This document shows positions 19,616 through 30,513 of a stretch of DNA of 64,000 nt, piece after piece. The notes under the pieces were generated by a model that did not search any database, was not told where the DNA came from, and saw nothing but the letters and a program-made list of their open reading frames with translations. The position numbers and the translations under genes were made by a program. The DNA is from Amia ocellicauda (lineage: Eukaryota > Chordata > Actinopteri > Amiiformes > Amiidae): positions 8,033,405 through 8,097,404 of the forward strand of contig NC_089853.1 of the NCBI RefSeq assembly GCF_036373705.1, written 5' to 3'. Every line of letters starts with the position of its first letter. The stretch's first letter is position 1.

Positions 19616-22600
19616 TATAGCACTTGCAGGTAACGAAATTCTAGTCTTCCAAATATTACATTGAATTTGAACTGGATTGTGAGAAACAGTTAAAACATTC
19701 CTTTCTTCTAGTTAGCATGTGTGCTTCTCAGTAACTGATAATTATATAATAGTTACATTACATTCATATTGGAAACATGGAAACAGTACAACATATTCTA
19801 CACTGAGACACAACATTCTCAGTTTTCTTCAAAGTACCATACATAAAAAAATGTAAACTCTTCCAGCTTGTTTTGCAGATCTTGATTAGTCCTGGACTTC
19901 CCAAAACATTGTATAGGAGAAGACTACAGCTAATGTGGGTCTGTGAATCCAGCCTTTTATGATTCATAACATTGGGTCTCATACAGTTCTGGGTTTATTT
20001 ACGGACAATGATCGCACAATCTCTACAATGCTTTCTGCTGATTATAGATCCACTGCTGATATTTAAACTAACAACAGTTGCTGCTGGCACAATGCTCCAG
20101 ATCAGCCGCTGCTGGTTATATTTAAGCAGCTCCTGTTAAAGTAATCTCATAAGAGCTCAACTGACATTACACAGCTCTAATTGCACAATGACAGGATTTC
20201 GAGAGCTGGCAGAGCAGCGGTGGCAGTTTTGTCAACCCTGACCTTTCTATATCCTGCACAAAAAAACTAACAATGAAGCCCTAAGATCAACGATTCCCTC
20301 CCTCCAGTCCACTGGGGTCTGGTAATTGACTGGCCAATACTTATACTTGGAGGGATGTTTCATTTAAAGGTATTGTTTTGATTGCTACAGATAGCAGATA
20401 TTTTGAACAACAAATGTATGTAGAATAATACATGTAGAAATATTTATTTGTATGACAATAACAGCTGTGTTTTGTTTACTCTGCGAACTTGAAATGTATA
20501 CAGTGCAAACTTCGGTGCAAACTCAAAATGGGATAGGATAAATAAATCCAAATAGGCTATAAATGTATAATTTATTTTGAAACTTATATATAGTTATTTA
20601 ACTGTTGTCGTCCATCCTCTGCCCCAAAACTCCAGCAGAATGGCTTGGGTCATTGCTGCTCAGCACGAAATCATTTGGTCGGTTGCTTGTACTAGCCTGT
20701 GTTTGTGTTCAAAGTCAGTTCAAAACCGATGAGCATTATCATCTCTTTGACTGGGAGAATGACGAGGTTGACTCCAAGTGAACTGACCTACCACTATACC
20801 ATGATTCAAAATGCACAACTATACAAATAATTGTTTGATCAATTCAGCCAATCCTGACTGGCAAACCTACTGTCCTGCTGGTCCTAAGGGAAGTTAGTTC
20901 TCTGTCTACAGCATCTCTTAGTCGGGTATTCATAAATGACACCTGTCAAGTCTAGATCCAGGTATGCTTCTCCGCAGAAAACCCTCTGTGTATATGAGTA
21001 GGTTTCATACCATGTCCAAAGGAAGGGGAGGACTGCTGTTTGGAGAGACGGAAGTCTTTTCTTTTCATCATCTTTGTCTCGGGATCCTTTTGTGGAAAAG
21101 AAACGGAAAGGGACAGGGTCAAAACATTCACAGATACTTGGAATAATGTTTTTTTACATAAACAATGCCTTGAGTAATTCATGTTTAGTCTTTTTATTGA
21201 TTATTATTAGTATTCAATTATATATGGTACATATCCACACAAATGTAAGCCACCCGGGTAGAGAGTGTTTGCTAATGAATACATAAATAGATAAGCGGAT
21301 GATGATGATGATTAATGTTATTAACAATTATAATGATGCCACTCAGCACTGTGGACATACAGTAACAACTCTCTCCCTGGTCTGTATGAGCTAGCGACAC
21401 CTCCCCAGCAGATAGACAGCATTTAGGGTGAGGTTACACATTCACAATGCATGTGTTTTTAACAGCCCAGCCCCAACCAGTCAGTAGCTCAGTAACCAGT
21501 ATGATACATCATATATATTGCAGTATTATCTGTTCCCAGCTCACTGCCCCTGTACAGTTAGTCCTCTGTGTGGTTACTCAGGGTGATGCCCCAGTGCTGT
21601 ACAGCTGCTTTAATTTCATCCCATGGGATACCAATTGAAAATGAAGAATGGGTGCATTAGACAGGTTTCTAATTCAATGTCATGAAGTTCAATGTGACTG
21701 TGACTTAAAAATAACAACTCTTCGGGCTTCTGTGAAAGAGGAAGGATAAACTGAAGCAAACATAGCACTGTACACAAACGTTAACCACAATCAACAAGAC
21801 ATTTTTTGCTTCTTTCCGCAGCAAATCCCTCTAAGTGTTTTAAAGAAAGTAATGAAAATTAGGTTCTGTATGTGGATCGTCTGTATGACACTTAAAGATG
21901 TTTACTTTCTATGGCTACAGCTCTGTATAGCTTGTGTTAATGCCTTCTTACTATTGTACTTGTCTAACGCCAGCACATGGTTTTGACATTTTGCAGGGCT
22001 GGCTCAGTGCACTTGAAGAAGCATACTGTGGTCAATGTGACATCCTTCTTTTGAAGGAGAGGGCTGCATCAGGAAATGTCTGTTTGCACATGAACATTAT
22101 ACAAGCTTGAGCATGCAATACGTGGCAGAACTATGGAACTCAGCTGTAATTTAAATAGAAACAAAACACACTAGCAAGAAATATATATTCATACACATAC
22201 ACATATATATTTTATAACTTGGGTTTCTTTAGTCTCATTCATCAGTGACATTTAATATGAATCCCTAGGCCACAATAGTACTTACAAGCGGTCGTTGAGA
22301 GGAGGAGGAAAATAGAAGCTTCCACTTCGTTCTATCCCATGCAGTGTCTGTCACACAGTTGTAGTGTTTATACTAAACCCGTGTTCCCCGTGTACTCACC
22401 GCCCTGCAGCTCTGTGTTGCTCTGACTGCTCTTTCCTGTCAGACTGGATATGCAATTAGTAGCTTGTGGATGGCTCACTAGAAGAAGTCTATCAAATCTT
22501 TGCTCTTATTGCGGTTTCTGGTGATGATAAGCATCATGCATAGTGCTTCCCAGTAACCAGTCCTCAGAATTAACTTTTGCATTGCCATAAAGCTAAATAC

Positions 22601-22620
22601 TCTTACTTAAAATGAATGAA
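19616..22620. other. no gene recognised
   Basis: AT-rich DNA with short chance ORFs; apart from a SINE/LINE tail fragment at 21245-21290, nothing recognised. Confidence 0.5.
21245..21290 (+). repeat. SINE/LINE 3'-tail fragment
   Basis: gtaagccacccgggtagaga then gtgtttgctaatgaataca is the canonical fish SINE/LINE 3' tail (taagtcgccctgg... type), followed by an A-rich aatacataaatag end. Confidence 0.5.

Positions 22621-22623
<3 letters not shown>

Positions 22624-22674
<51 letters not shown>
22624..22674. repeat. (AT)n microsatellite
   Basis: About 50 bp of pure TA dinucleotides. Confidence 0.98.
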
Positions 22675-22677
<3 letters not shown>

Positions 22678-23620
22678 AGAGAGTTCTGATCTATTTGTAA
22701 ATGTTAAACCATTAAAAAAGCTTTCAAAATATAAGAATTACAATTGCATTTGAAATGTTACTTATAATTCAGTGTCTGTGTTAATGATCTCTGTGGGAAT
22801 CCTGGCTTTCTAGACAACTTTCTGCTCAGTGATCCAGTAAACACACTTTGCACTATGCAATGTGTATTTATTGTATTACATTTCCCAGTATTCAAAGAAA
22901 GTAAACGTACATAACACACACCTGACTTCTGAGACTGCGCCCCTTCCAAATATTGCAGACAGGATCTCACCAGATATTTCAGCTGAAGAGTATAAAGCCT
23001 TTCTTCTCCTGAGAGTAACTTTCGAATGTATGTTCAGTATGTGCAAACATTTCTGAGGGTGTGTAACCATTTCTTTTAGATAATGCTTTACGGAGCGAGT
23101 TGTGTTTCCTTGCTGCTCTCTGCTGGACAAATACTTCAGTCAAATACAAAACTCTACCTTGTTCGTCAGTAAATAGTGTGTTCATTTTGTAAATACTGTG
23201 AAAATTAACATAAGTTGTGAAGAGCAGGTATTTTGAGTTTTATGCATGATTATTATAACCTTGGTTTTATTTTGGTGATAATAATGTAGACTTAGGCTTT
23301 TTTGTGGACAAAATACATTTATCTGAAATCATTTTCAAGGTTAAGATCAATTGAAGTGTTAACTGAGGGAATAATTATTAGGATGATTGTTTACAAACAC
23401 ACAATGTTTTAACTGACAAACTGCTGGAATAAATGGGTAGGGTGGGGGGGGGGGGTTGATGGAGACTTTTACATAAAACAATAGAAAAGGAGTTTCTCCT
23501 TTTTAAACCTTATTTGTTTTGTTTGATTTTGTTTTAAACTTGAGAATGCTCCTCTCATTGGAACTGAATGGGTTAGCTGCCTGAATGTAAGAAAGGGACA
23601 ATTTATACATATATATATAT
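22675..23620. other. no gene recognised
   Basis: AT-rich; nothing recognised beyond a poly-G run near 23445. Confidence 0.5.
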
Positions 23621-24660
23621 CACCATCATCATCAGCCTATATCAATTTACAGCTGGATGAAGGCCTCCCCAAGATGTTTCCATTTGCTTTGATATACAGC
23701 TTCTCTTTTCCATATAACGCCTGCAAAGTGTATTAATCTTCCCATCTTCTATGTGGTTGTCTTCCAGGTATTTTTTCATCTCTTGGTATCCATTCAATAG
23801 CTTCCATTATCCATCTTTGATCAGTTCTTCTTGCAATGTGTCTGGCCCATTGCCATTTCAGCATTTTCACTCTTTCAGTATTGTCACATATTTTGGTTTG
23901 TTCTCAGATCCATTCATGTCTTTTTCAATCTCTTCTTGTTACTCCAGGCATACATCTTTCTGTACTCCTTTGTGCTGTCCACAGTTTCTGTATCATTTTT
24001 GCTTGAAGCGACCAGGTTTCACAGCCATAAATGAGCTCTGGTAGTATGCATTGATCAAATAATTTTCTTTTGAGGCAAGTGGGTAGATTTCTTCCAAATG
24101 CACTCCATCCAATGTTTACTCTTCTTTTGATTTCTTCCATAATATCTCCTCCTGAACTTATTTGTTGTCCAAGGTAGACATAACTTTTGACTTCTTCCAG
24201 TATCTGCTGTACTTTTCTTAGATATAGCAAACATACATTTTGTTTTGCTCAGGTTCATTTTCAGTCCAGTTTTCTGCAGCTGTTGGTCTTCAGGTGTTTT
24301 TGCAAATATGACAGTGTCATTGGTAAATCGCTTTGTTTACCAAAGTCTTCCCGTGAAGAGTTTTGGAGAGATTGTGTCTCTTTGACATACTCCTTTATAA
24401 ATCTTGATCTGGTCAGTGTCTTGGTGGAGTCAGATTTTTGATGTATCATTGCTGTAGATATATTTATTAGGAATTATATAGAGCTCTGATGATTGAGTTT
24501 GTATATATTCATTTTCTCTGCATCTTTCCAAAACTCCTTGTACCTCTTGTATCTGATCCATCGTGTTATATCCACTTCTGAATCCTGCGTGTTCTTTTGG
24601 TTGGGCGAAATCCAGTGTGTCTTGAAGGTGATGTTTTAATATCTTTGTAAATACGTTGTT
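23621..24660 (-). mobile_element. RTE-like LINE 3' fragment
   Basis: Minus strand, broken frames: a reverse-transcriptase part with KGVCQRDTISPKLFTG-like residues near 24390, a degenerate FADD box (FTND near 24330) and a C-terminal block YLGQQISSGGDIMEEIKRRV ... FDQCILPELIYGCETWSL ... AQRSTERCMPGVTRRD (about 23925-24180). The 3' end is a (GAT)n run (plus-strand caccatcatcatcag at 23621). 5'-truncated and inactive. Clearly related to the relic at 9869-11165. Confidence 0.75.
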
Positions 24661-24689
24661 TAAGATGGGAATATACTAATGGTATACTT

Positions 24690-25771
24690 ATAAGAACATA
24701 AGAAAGTTTACAAATGAGAGGAGGCCATTCGACCCATCATGCTCGTTTGGTGACATTAATAACTGAGTGATCCAAGGATCCTAACCAGTCTATCTTAAAA
24801 TGTTCCCAAACTTTCAGCATCTACCACATCACTGGGGAGTTTGTTCCAGATTGTGACAACTATCTGTGTGAAGAAGTGTCTCCTGTTTTCTGCCTTGAAT
24901 GCCTTGAAGCCCAATTTCCATTTGTGTCCCTGGGTGCGTGTGTCCCTGCTGATCTGGAAAAGCTCCTCTGGTTTGATGTGGTCGATGCCTTTCATGATTT
25001 TGAAGACTTGAATCAAGTCCCCACGTAGTCTCCTCTGTTCCAGGGTGAAAAGGTTCAGTTCCTCAGTCTCTCAGTAGGGCATTCTCTTCAGACCTGGAAT
25101 AAGTCTGGTTGCTCTCCTCTGAACTGCCTCTAGAGCAGCGATATCTTTCTTGAAATGTGGAGCCCAGAACTGTCCACAGTATCCAGATGAGCTCTAACTA
25201 GTGCATTGTACAGTCTGAACATCACTGCCCTTGTTCTCAGTTCTACACTTTTGACAATATACCCTAACATTGTGTTTGCCTTTTTTATTGCTTCACCACA
25301 TTGTTTGGATGGAGAAATTGAGGAGTCCATGTAGACTCCTAGGTCTTTCTCATGCGTTACTTCATCTAGTTCTATTCCTCCCATAGTGTAATTATAGTGG
25401 ACATTTCTGTTACCTGCATGTAATACCTTGCACTTGTCCACATTGAATTTCATCTGCCAGGTGTCATCCCACAACTGAATATTATCTAAGTCCCTTTGAA
25501 TAGCCTGTGCCACCAAGATTGTATCTGCTGAGCCACCTGTTTTAGTATCATCTGCAAATTTGACAAGTTTGCTTACTATCCCAGAGTCCAGATCATTAAT
25601 ATAGATTAGAAAAAGCAAAGGCCCTAGTACTGATCCCTGTGGAACTCCACTAACAACCTCACTCCAGTTAGAAGTGACTCCTCTAATCGACACCCTATAG
25701 TTATATATCATTATTTTGTTATATTTATGAGTTCTGTCGATCGATTCAGAGCACATTATCTGCCTTGTCAT
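24690..25771 (-). mobile_element. L2/CR1/Rex-like LINE 3' fragment
   Basis: Minus strand. It holds the end of a reverse transcriptase with GVPQGSVLGPLLFLIYINDL and the catalytic box KFADDTK, an intact FADD, followed by the thumb region (...HEKDLGVYMDSSISPSKQCG..., 25130-25700). After a frameshift near 25080-25150 comes ...LRGDLIQVFKIMKGIDHIKP... and WNKLPSDVVDAES (24795-25016). The element continues to a 3' end at about 24690. It lacks the endonuclease and the RT N-terminus: 5'-truncated, inactive. Confidence 0.82.
25130..25771 (-). pseudogene. LINE reverse transcriptase fragment
   Basis: Longest remaining open piece (213 codons) of the LINE at 24690-25771, carrying motif VPQGSVLGPLLF and the FADD box. 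Broken downstream by a frameshift; no endonuclease. Confidence 0.8.
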
Positions 25772-25991
25772 TACAATTCAGAAGTTGTAGAGCCCCATCT
25801 GTTGGATTCATGGTGTCACTGCTGGTTGCAGCTTCCCAGTTGAAGCATCTAATTTGAATACAAGTGTAAAGGATTATTTTTCTGAAATTGTGCACAGATG
25901 GTTGCTACTATAAACTGAAAATCACTGCCTAACAAAACTCACTCACACTACCATCTGTTTGTTAGGCAGAGACCAGAAAATTATATATATA

Positions 25992-27579
25992 CACAGTACT
26001 GTGCAAAAGGTGTGAAAAAATGCTGTACAGTAAGAATGCTTTCAAAAATAGACATGTTAATAGATTGTATTTATCAATTAACTAAATGCAAAGTGAGTGA
26101 ACAGAAGAAAAATCTAAATCAAATCCATATTTGTTGTGACCACCCTTTGCTTTCAAAACAGCATCAATTCTTCTAGGTACACTTGCACACAGTCAGGGAT
26201 TGTGTAGGCATATAGTCAGGTGTCTGATTAAACAATTATACCAAACAGGTGCTAATGATCATCAATTCAATATGTAGGTTGAAACACAAGCATTAATTGA
26301 AACAGAAACAGCTGTGTAGGAGGAATAAAACTGGGTGAGGAACAGCCAAACTCAGCTAACAAGGTGAGTTTGCTGAAGACAGTTTACGGTCAAAAATCAT
26401 ACACCATGGCAAGACTGAGCACAGCAACAAGACACAAGGTAGTTATACTGCAGCAGCAAGGTCTCTCCCAGGCAGACATTTCAAGGCAGACAGGGGTTTC
26501 CAGATGTGCTGTCCAAGCTCTTTTGAAGAAGCACAAAGAAACGGGCAGCGTTGAGGACCGTAGACGCAGTGGTCGGCCAAGGAAACTTACTGCAGCAGAT
26601 GAAAGACGCATCATGCTGACTTCCCTTCACAATCAGAAGACGTCCAGCAGTGCCATCAGCTCAGATTTGGCAGAAAACAGTGGGACCCTGGTACACCCAT
26701 CTACTGTCCGGAGAAGTCTGGTCAGAAGTGGCCTTCATGGAAGACTAGTGGACAAAAAACCATACCTCTGACGTGGCAACAAGGACGAGCGACTCAACTA
26801 TGCACGAAAACACAGGAACTGGGGTGCAGAAAAAAAGCAGCAGGTGCGCTGGACTGATGAGTCAAAATTTAAAATATTTGTCTGTAGCAGAAGGCAGTTT
26901 GTTCGCTGAAGGGCTGGAGAGCGGTACACGAATGAGTGTCTGCAGGCAACAGTGAAGCATGGTGGAGGTTCCTTGCAAGTTTGGGGCTTCATTTTTGCAA
27001 ATCGAGTTGGGGATTTGTTCAGAATGAATGGTGTCCTCAATGCTGAAAAGTACAGACGGGTACTTATCCATCATGCAATACCATCAGGGAGGCATCTGAT
27101 TGGCCCCAAATTTATTCTGCAGCATGACAACGACCCCAAACATACAGCAAAAGTAATTTAAGAACTATCTTCAGTGTAAAGAAGAACAAGGAGTCCTGGA
27201 AGTGATGGTATGGCCCCCACAGAGACCTGATCTCAACATCATGGAGTCTGTCTGGGATCACATGAAGAGAGAGAAGCAACTGAGGCTGCCTAAATCCACA
27301 GAAGAACTGTGGTTAGTTCTCCAAGATGTTTGGGCCAACCTACCTGCCAAGTTCCTTCAAAAACTGTGTGCAAGTGTACCTAGAAGAATTGATGCTGTTT
27401 TGAAGGCAAAGGGTGGTCAAACCAAATATGGATTTGATGTAGATTTTTCTTCTGTTCTTTGCATTTAGTTAACTGATAAATAGATATGTTAATTATATAT
27501 TTTTTTATTATATTTTTGGAAGCATTCTTACTTTACAGCATTTTTTCACACCTGCCTAAAACTGTTGCACAGTACTGTG
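25992..27579 (+). mobile_element. Tc1-like transposon, inactive (DD38E spacing)
   Basis: Ends CACAGTACTGTGCAA... at 25992 and its complement finishing at 27579, with long inverted repeats of about 140-150 bp sharing aaaaaatgctgta and aactaaatgcaaag blocks. The left repeat lacks about 12 bp present in the right one. Left flank is TA; right flank reads TG. It holds a broken plus-strand transposase. Confidence 0.9.
26406..27468 (+). pseudogene. Tc1-like transposase pseudogene
   Basis: Starts MARLSTATRHKVVILQQQGL with an HTH domain and a GRPRK hinge. Interruptions: in-frame TGA after DKKPYL (26769-26771), a second TGA after RRQFVR (about 26907), both where the family has Arg (CGA to TGA transitions), and a +1 frameshift after AKVI near 27160. 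Catalytic positions remain: WTDESKF, HDNDPKH, and E in DLNIMESVWD. Allowing for the frameshift the last two are 38 residues apart. Confidence 0.88.
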
Positions 27580-28457
27580 TGAACATGTTGTATGTTTGCG
27601 CTTGAAAGAAACTGTGCAATTTTACATCAGTTTTATTAATATTGACTTTAACATGTATATCTGTAATTATTATAATTTTTATTTCTGGGCAGACACCCTT
27701 ATCCACGACTTACAACATATGTACATTACAAAGTGCAAGAATACAGTTAAGTACAAGGCAATTCAAAGTATAATATAGTATAATTGAGTAATTACCAAAT
27801 CTAGATGGCTAGCCTCAGAGCCAGAGAAAGTCATTAGGAATGAACAGAGCACACCGTCCCACATCCATTATAGCAAGCAGAGAGCCTTAGATCTTGCTTC
27901 ATGTCTGCCCACACTATTATTGGATTAACCCAAGTCTCTGACACTGACACTGCTACAAAAGGCATCAGCAATCATTATACAATGGATATATGAATTGCTC
28001 TCTTGACTAATGATCCAAGCAGCATTTTGAGAACATTTTGTTATATATACATTCAAATTTTCATATAATTAATAAGAATACCGATTTACTAGTAACATGT
28101 GTGAACTCCTCTGGCATTCATAGACTGTTGTCTCATTTCACTTATTTGAGATTCCACAAGCCACTGGGTAAATCAAGGTTAATTGATGTACATAGAATAT
28201 AATGAATGTAGCAGTCTGTGATGTATCTATTTTAGATGGAAAAACCTTTAAAGCTTTACGAATAACTGGATGCGGGGAAAATGGACTTGGTAGGCAAATA
28301 AGTGGACATTTTTGTTTGAACTATAATTTGGGATTCATAATAAAGTAGTGTGATGTATAGCTCCCTGTGGGTATATTATCAGTTGGAGAGGAATACATTA
28401 GTGAGACAAAAAGTCACATTGTGGAGTCAATACAAAGCAATGCAATATGTGGACATA
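27580..28457. other. no gene recognised
   Basis: AT-rich spacer between two Tc1 elements; contains a SINE/LINE tail fragment at 27683-27716. Confidence 0.6.
27683..27716 (-). repeat. SINE/LINE 3'-tail fragment
   Basis: gggcagacacccttatccac followed by gacttacaac, reverse complement of the common fish SINE/LINE tail. Confidence 0.5.
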
Positions 28458-29607
28458 CAGTTAGGTCCATAAATATTTGGACAGTGACACAATGGTCATC
28501 ATTTTGGCTCTGTACACCACAATGGATTTGAAAGGAAACAATCAATGTGCTTTAAGTGTAGACTTTCATCTTTAATTTGAGCCATTTTTATATGTGGTCC
28601 CCCCAATTTTAGGGGCTCAAAAGCATTTGGACAAACTAACATAATCATGATTTAAATTGTGAGTTTCAATACTTAGTTGCAAATCCTTTGCAGTCAATGA
28701 CTGCCTGAAGTCTGGAACCCATAGACATCACCAGCTGGGTTTCTTCCCTGGTGATGCTCTGCCAGGTCTGTACTGCAGCTGTCTTTAGTTCCTGCTTGTT
28801 CTTGGGGCATTTTGCCTTCAGTTTTGCCTTAGAAATCAAAACAAACCAATCAGAGAGATAGCAAAAACATTAGGTGGCCAAATCAACTATTTTGTACATT
28901 CTTCAAAAGAAAAAACGCACTGGTGAACTCAGGAACACCATAAGGCCCAGAAGACCACGGACAACAACTGTGGTGGATGACAGAAGAATTCTTTCCCTGA
29001 TGAAGAAAAACCCCTTCACAACAGTTGGCCAGATCAAGAACACCCTCCAGGAGGTAGGCGTATCTGTGTCAAAGTCACCAATCAAGAGAAGACTTCACCC
29101 GAGTAAATACAGAGGGTTTACCACAAGACGTAAACCATTGGTAAGCCCCAAAAACAGGAAGACCAGATTAGAGTTTGCCACAAAACATCTGAAGAACTCT
29201 GCACAGTTCTGGAACAACATCCTATAGACAGATGAGAAAAAGATCAACTTGTACCAGAATTATGGGAAGAGAAGAGTATGGAGAAGGGAAGGAACTGCTC
29301 ATGATCTGAAGCAAACCACCTCATCTGTGAAGCATGTTATGGTTCCCTTGTATTTATTGATGATGCGACTGCTGACAAAAGCAGCAGGATGAATTCTGAA
29401 TTGTTTAGGGCTATATTATCTAATATTATATTAACGGTGTAATTCCTACACCGTTCACCCAATTTGGATGTAACTACCCTCAAATTAAAGATGAAAGTTT
29501 ACACTTAAAGCACATCTTGATTGTTTCCTTTCAAATCCATTGTGGTGGCGTACAGAGCCAAAGTGATGACAATTGTGTCACTGTCCAAATATTTATGGAC
29601 CTAACTG
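28458..29607 (+). mobile_element. Tc1-like transposon with internal inversion, inactive
   Basis: 1150 bp, TA on both sides, ends CAGTTAGGTCCATAAATATT... with inverted repeats extending about 130 bp. Inside, 28680-28830 reads as transposase C-terminus on the minus strand (TWQSI..EETQLVMSM near 28750), while 28833-29370 reads as the N-terminal to middle part on the plus strand. The second catalytic Asp and the Glu region are absent. Non-functional. Confidence 0.85.
28874..29227 (+). pseudogene. Tc1-like transposase fragment
   Basis: 118 codons of DNA-binding domain: GELRNTIRPRRPRTTTVVDD (GRPR-type hinge), VGQIKNTLQEVGVSVSKSPI and NRKTRLEFATKHLKNSAQFW, ending in TAG where the family has the Trp of the WTDE motif; TDEKKINLYQ follows. 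The remaining catalytic half is lost. Confidence 0.82.
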
Positions 29608-30482
29608 TATCTCAGTAAAGTTTGTTCAGGGTGCTTTGACTTTTTTAAAGGAAGATTGTTTGTGTGACACAGTTGATTTAAGGGAAGACCCCTCTCAAAC
29701 AGAAAATGCTGCTCCCATCTCCCACAATCATTTTGAAAAGCAGGTACCTATGGGCAGTGTGAGGTCAGTGTCAGATTGTTGTTGTTGACTGTCCTTGTTC
29801 ACGTGCCCAGGAGAAGGCTGCAATCTTCCCTTCCATGGGTCTTCAGCTCCTACTCCTTTATCAATTACAGAGATAAGAGTGGAAAAAACTCATAAAACGA
29901 ATAAAGCAAGACATCAGGAGAATCCATTACGCTAGGCAGTGATCTCCCTGCGTTTATACTGATGCAATAAGGACAAAGGTTCGGGAAAAGGAGCACACAT
30001 ATTATTCCTTATGAGACACGTTCATGTTTCTGTAAGTTCTTGAATCAAACCTGATGTAACGCCTGTGTTATTCACACAGGACTTTCTTTCATTCAAAACA
30101 TGAGTACACATAAGTCGAATATCTTAATTTAATTAGTGGAATCAGCCATCTTTTAAATTGGAAGAAAATGCCTGATTGCTAACTCATTCAATTATTTGAT
30201 CTGGAAATAGCATGATTTACTAGTTTAGGAATTATCAGTGCATTCTTATCAAGTTGTCACTGTCTGGATTTTATTTTTAATTAATTTTATTCCTGGGTGA
30301 CCAACGCTAATCACACTTGTAGACACTACAACAGTACTGATTGACATGCTTATCACAAAACCACGCCAGATCTCAATATTTTAGTTAATTGGAATTTCCT
30401 CGCCTTAATTTCTATTTCTGTTTCCACAAAACAAAACTATTTTTAGGACATTTCACAAAAGCATACAGAAAAACATTCCAAT

Positions 30483-30513
<31 letters not shown>

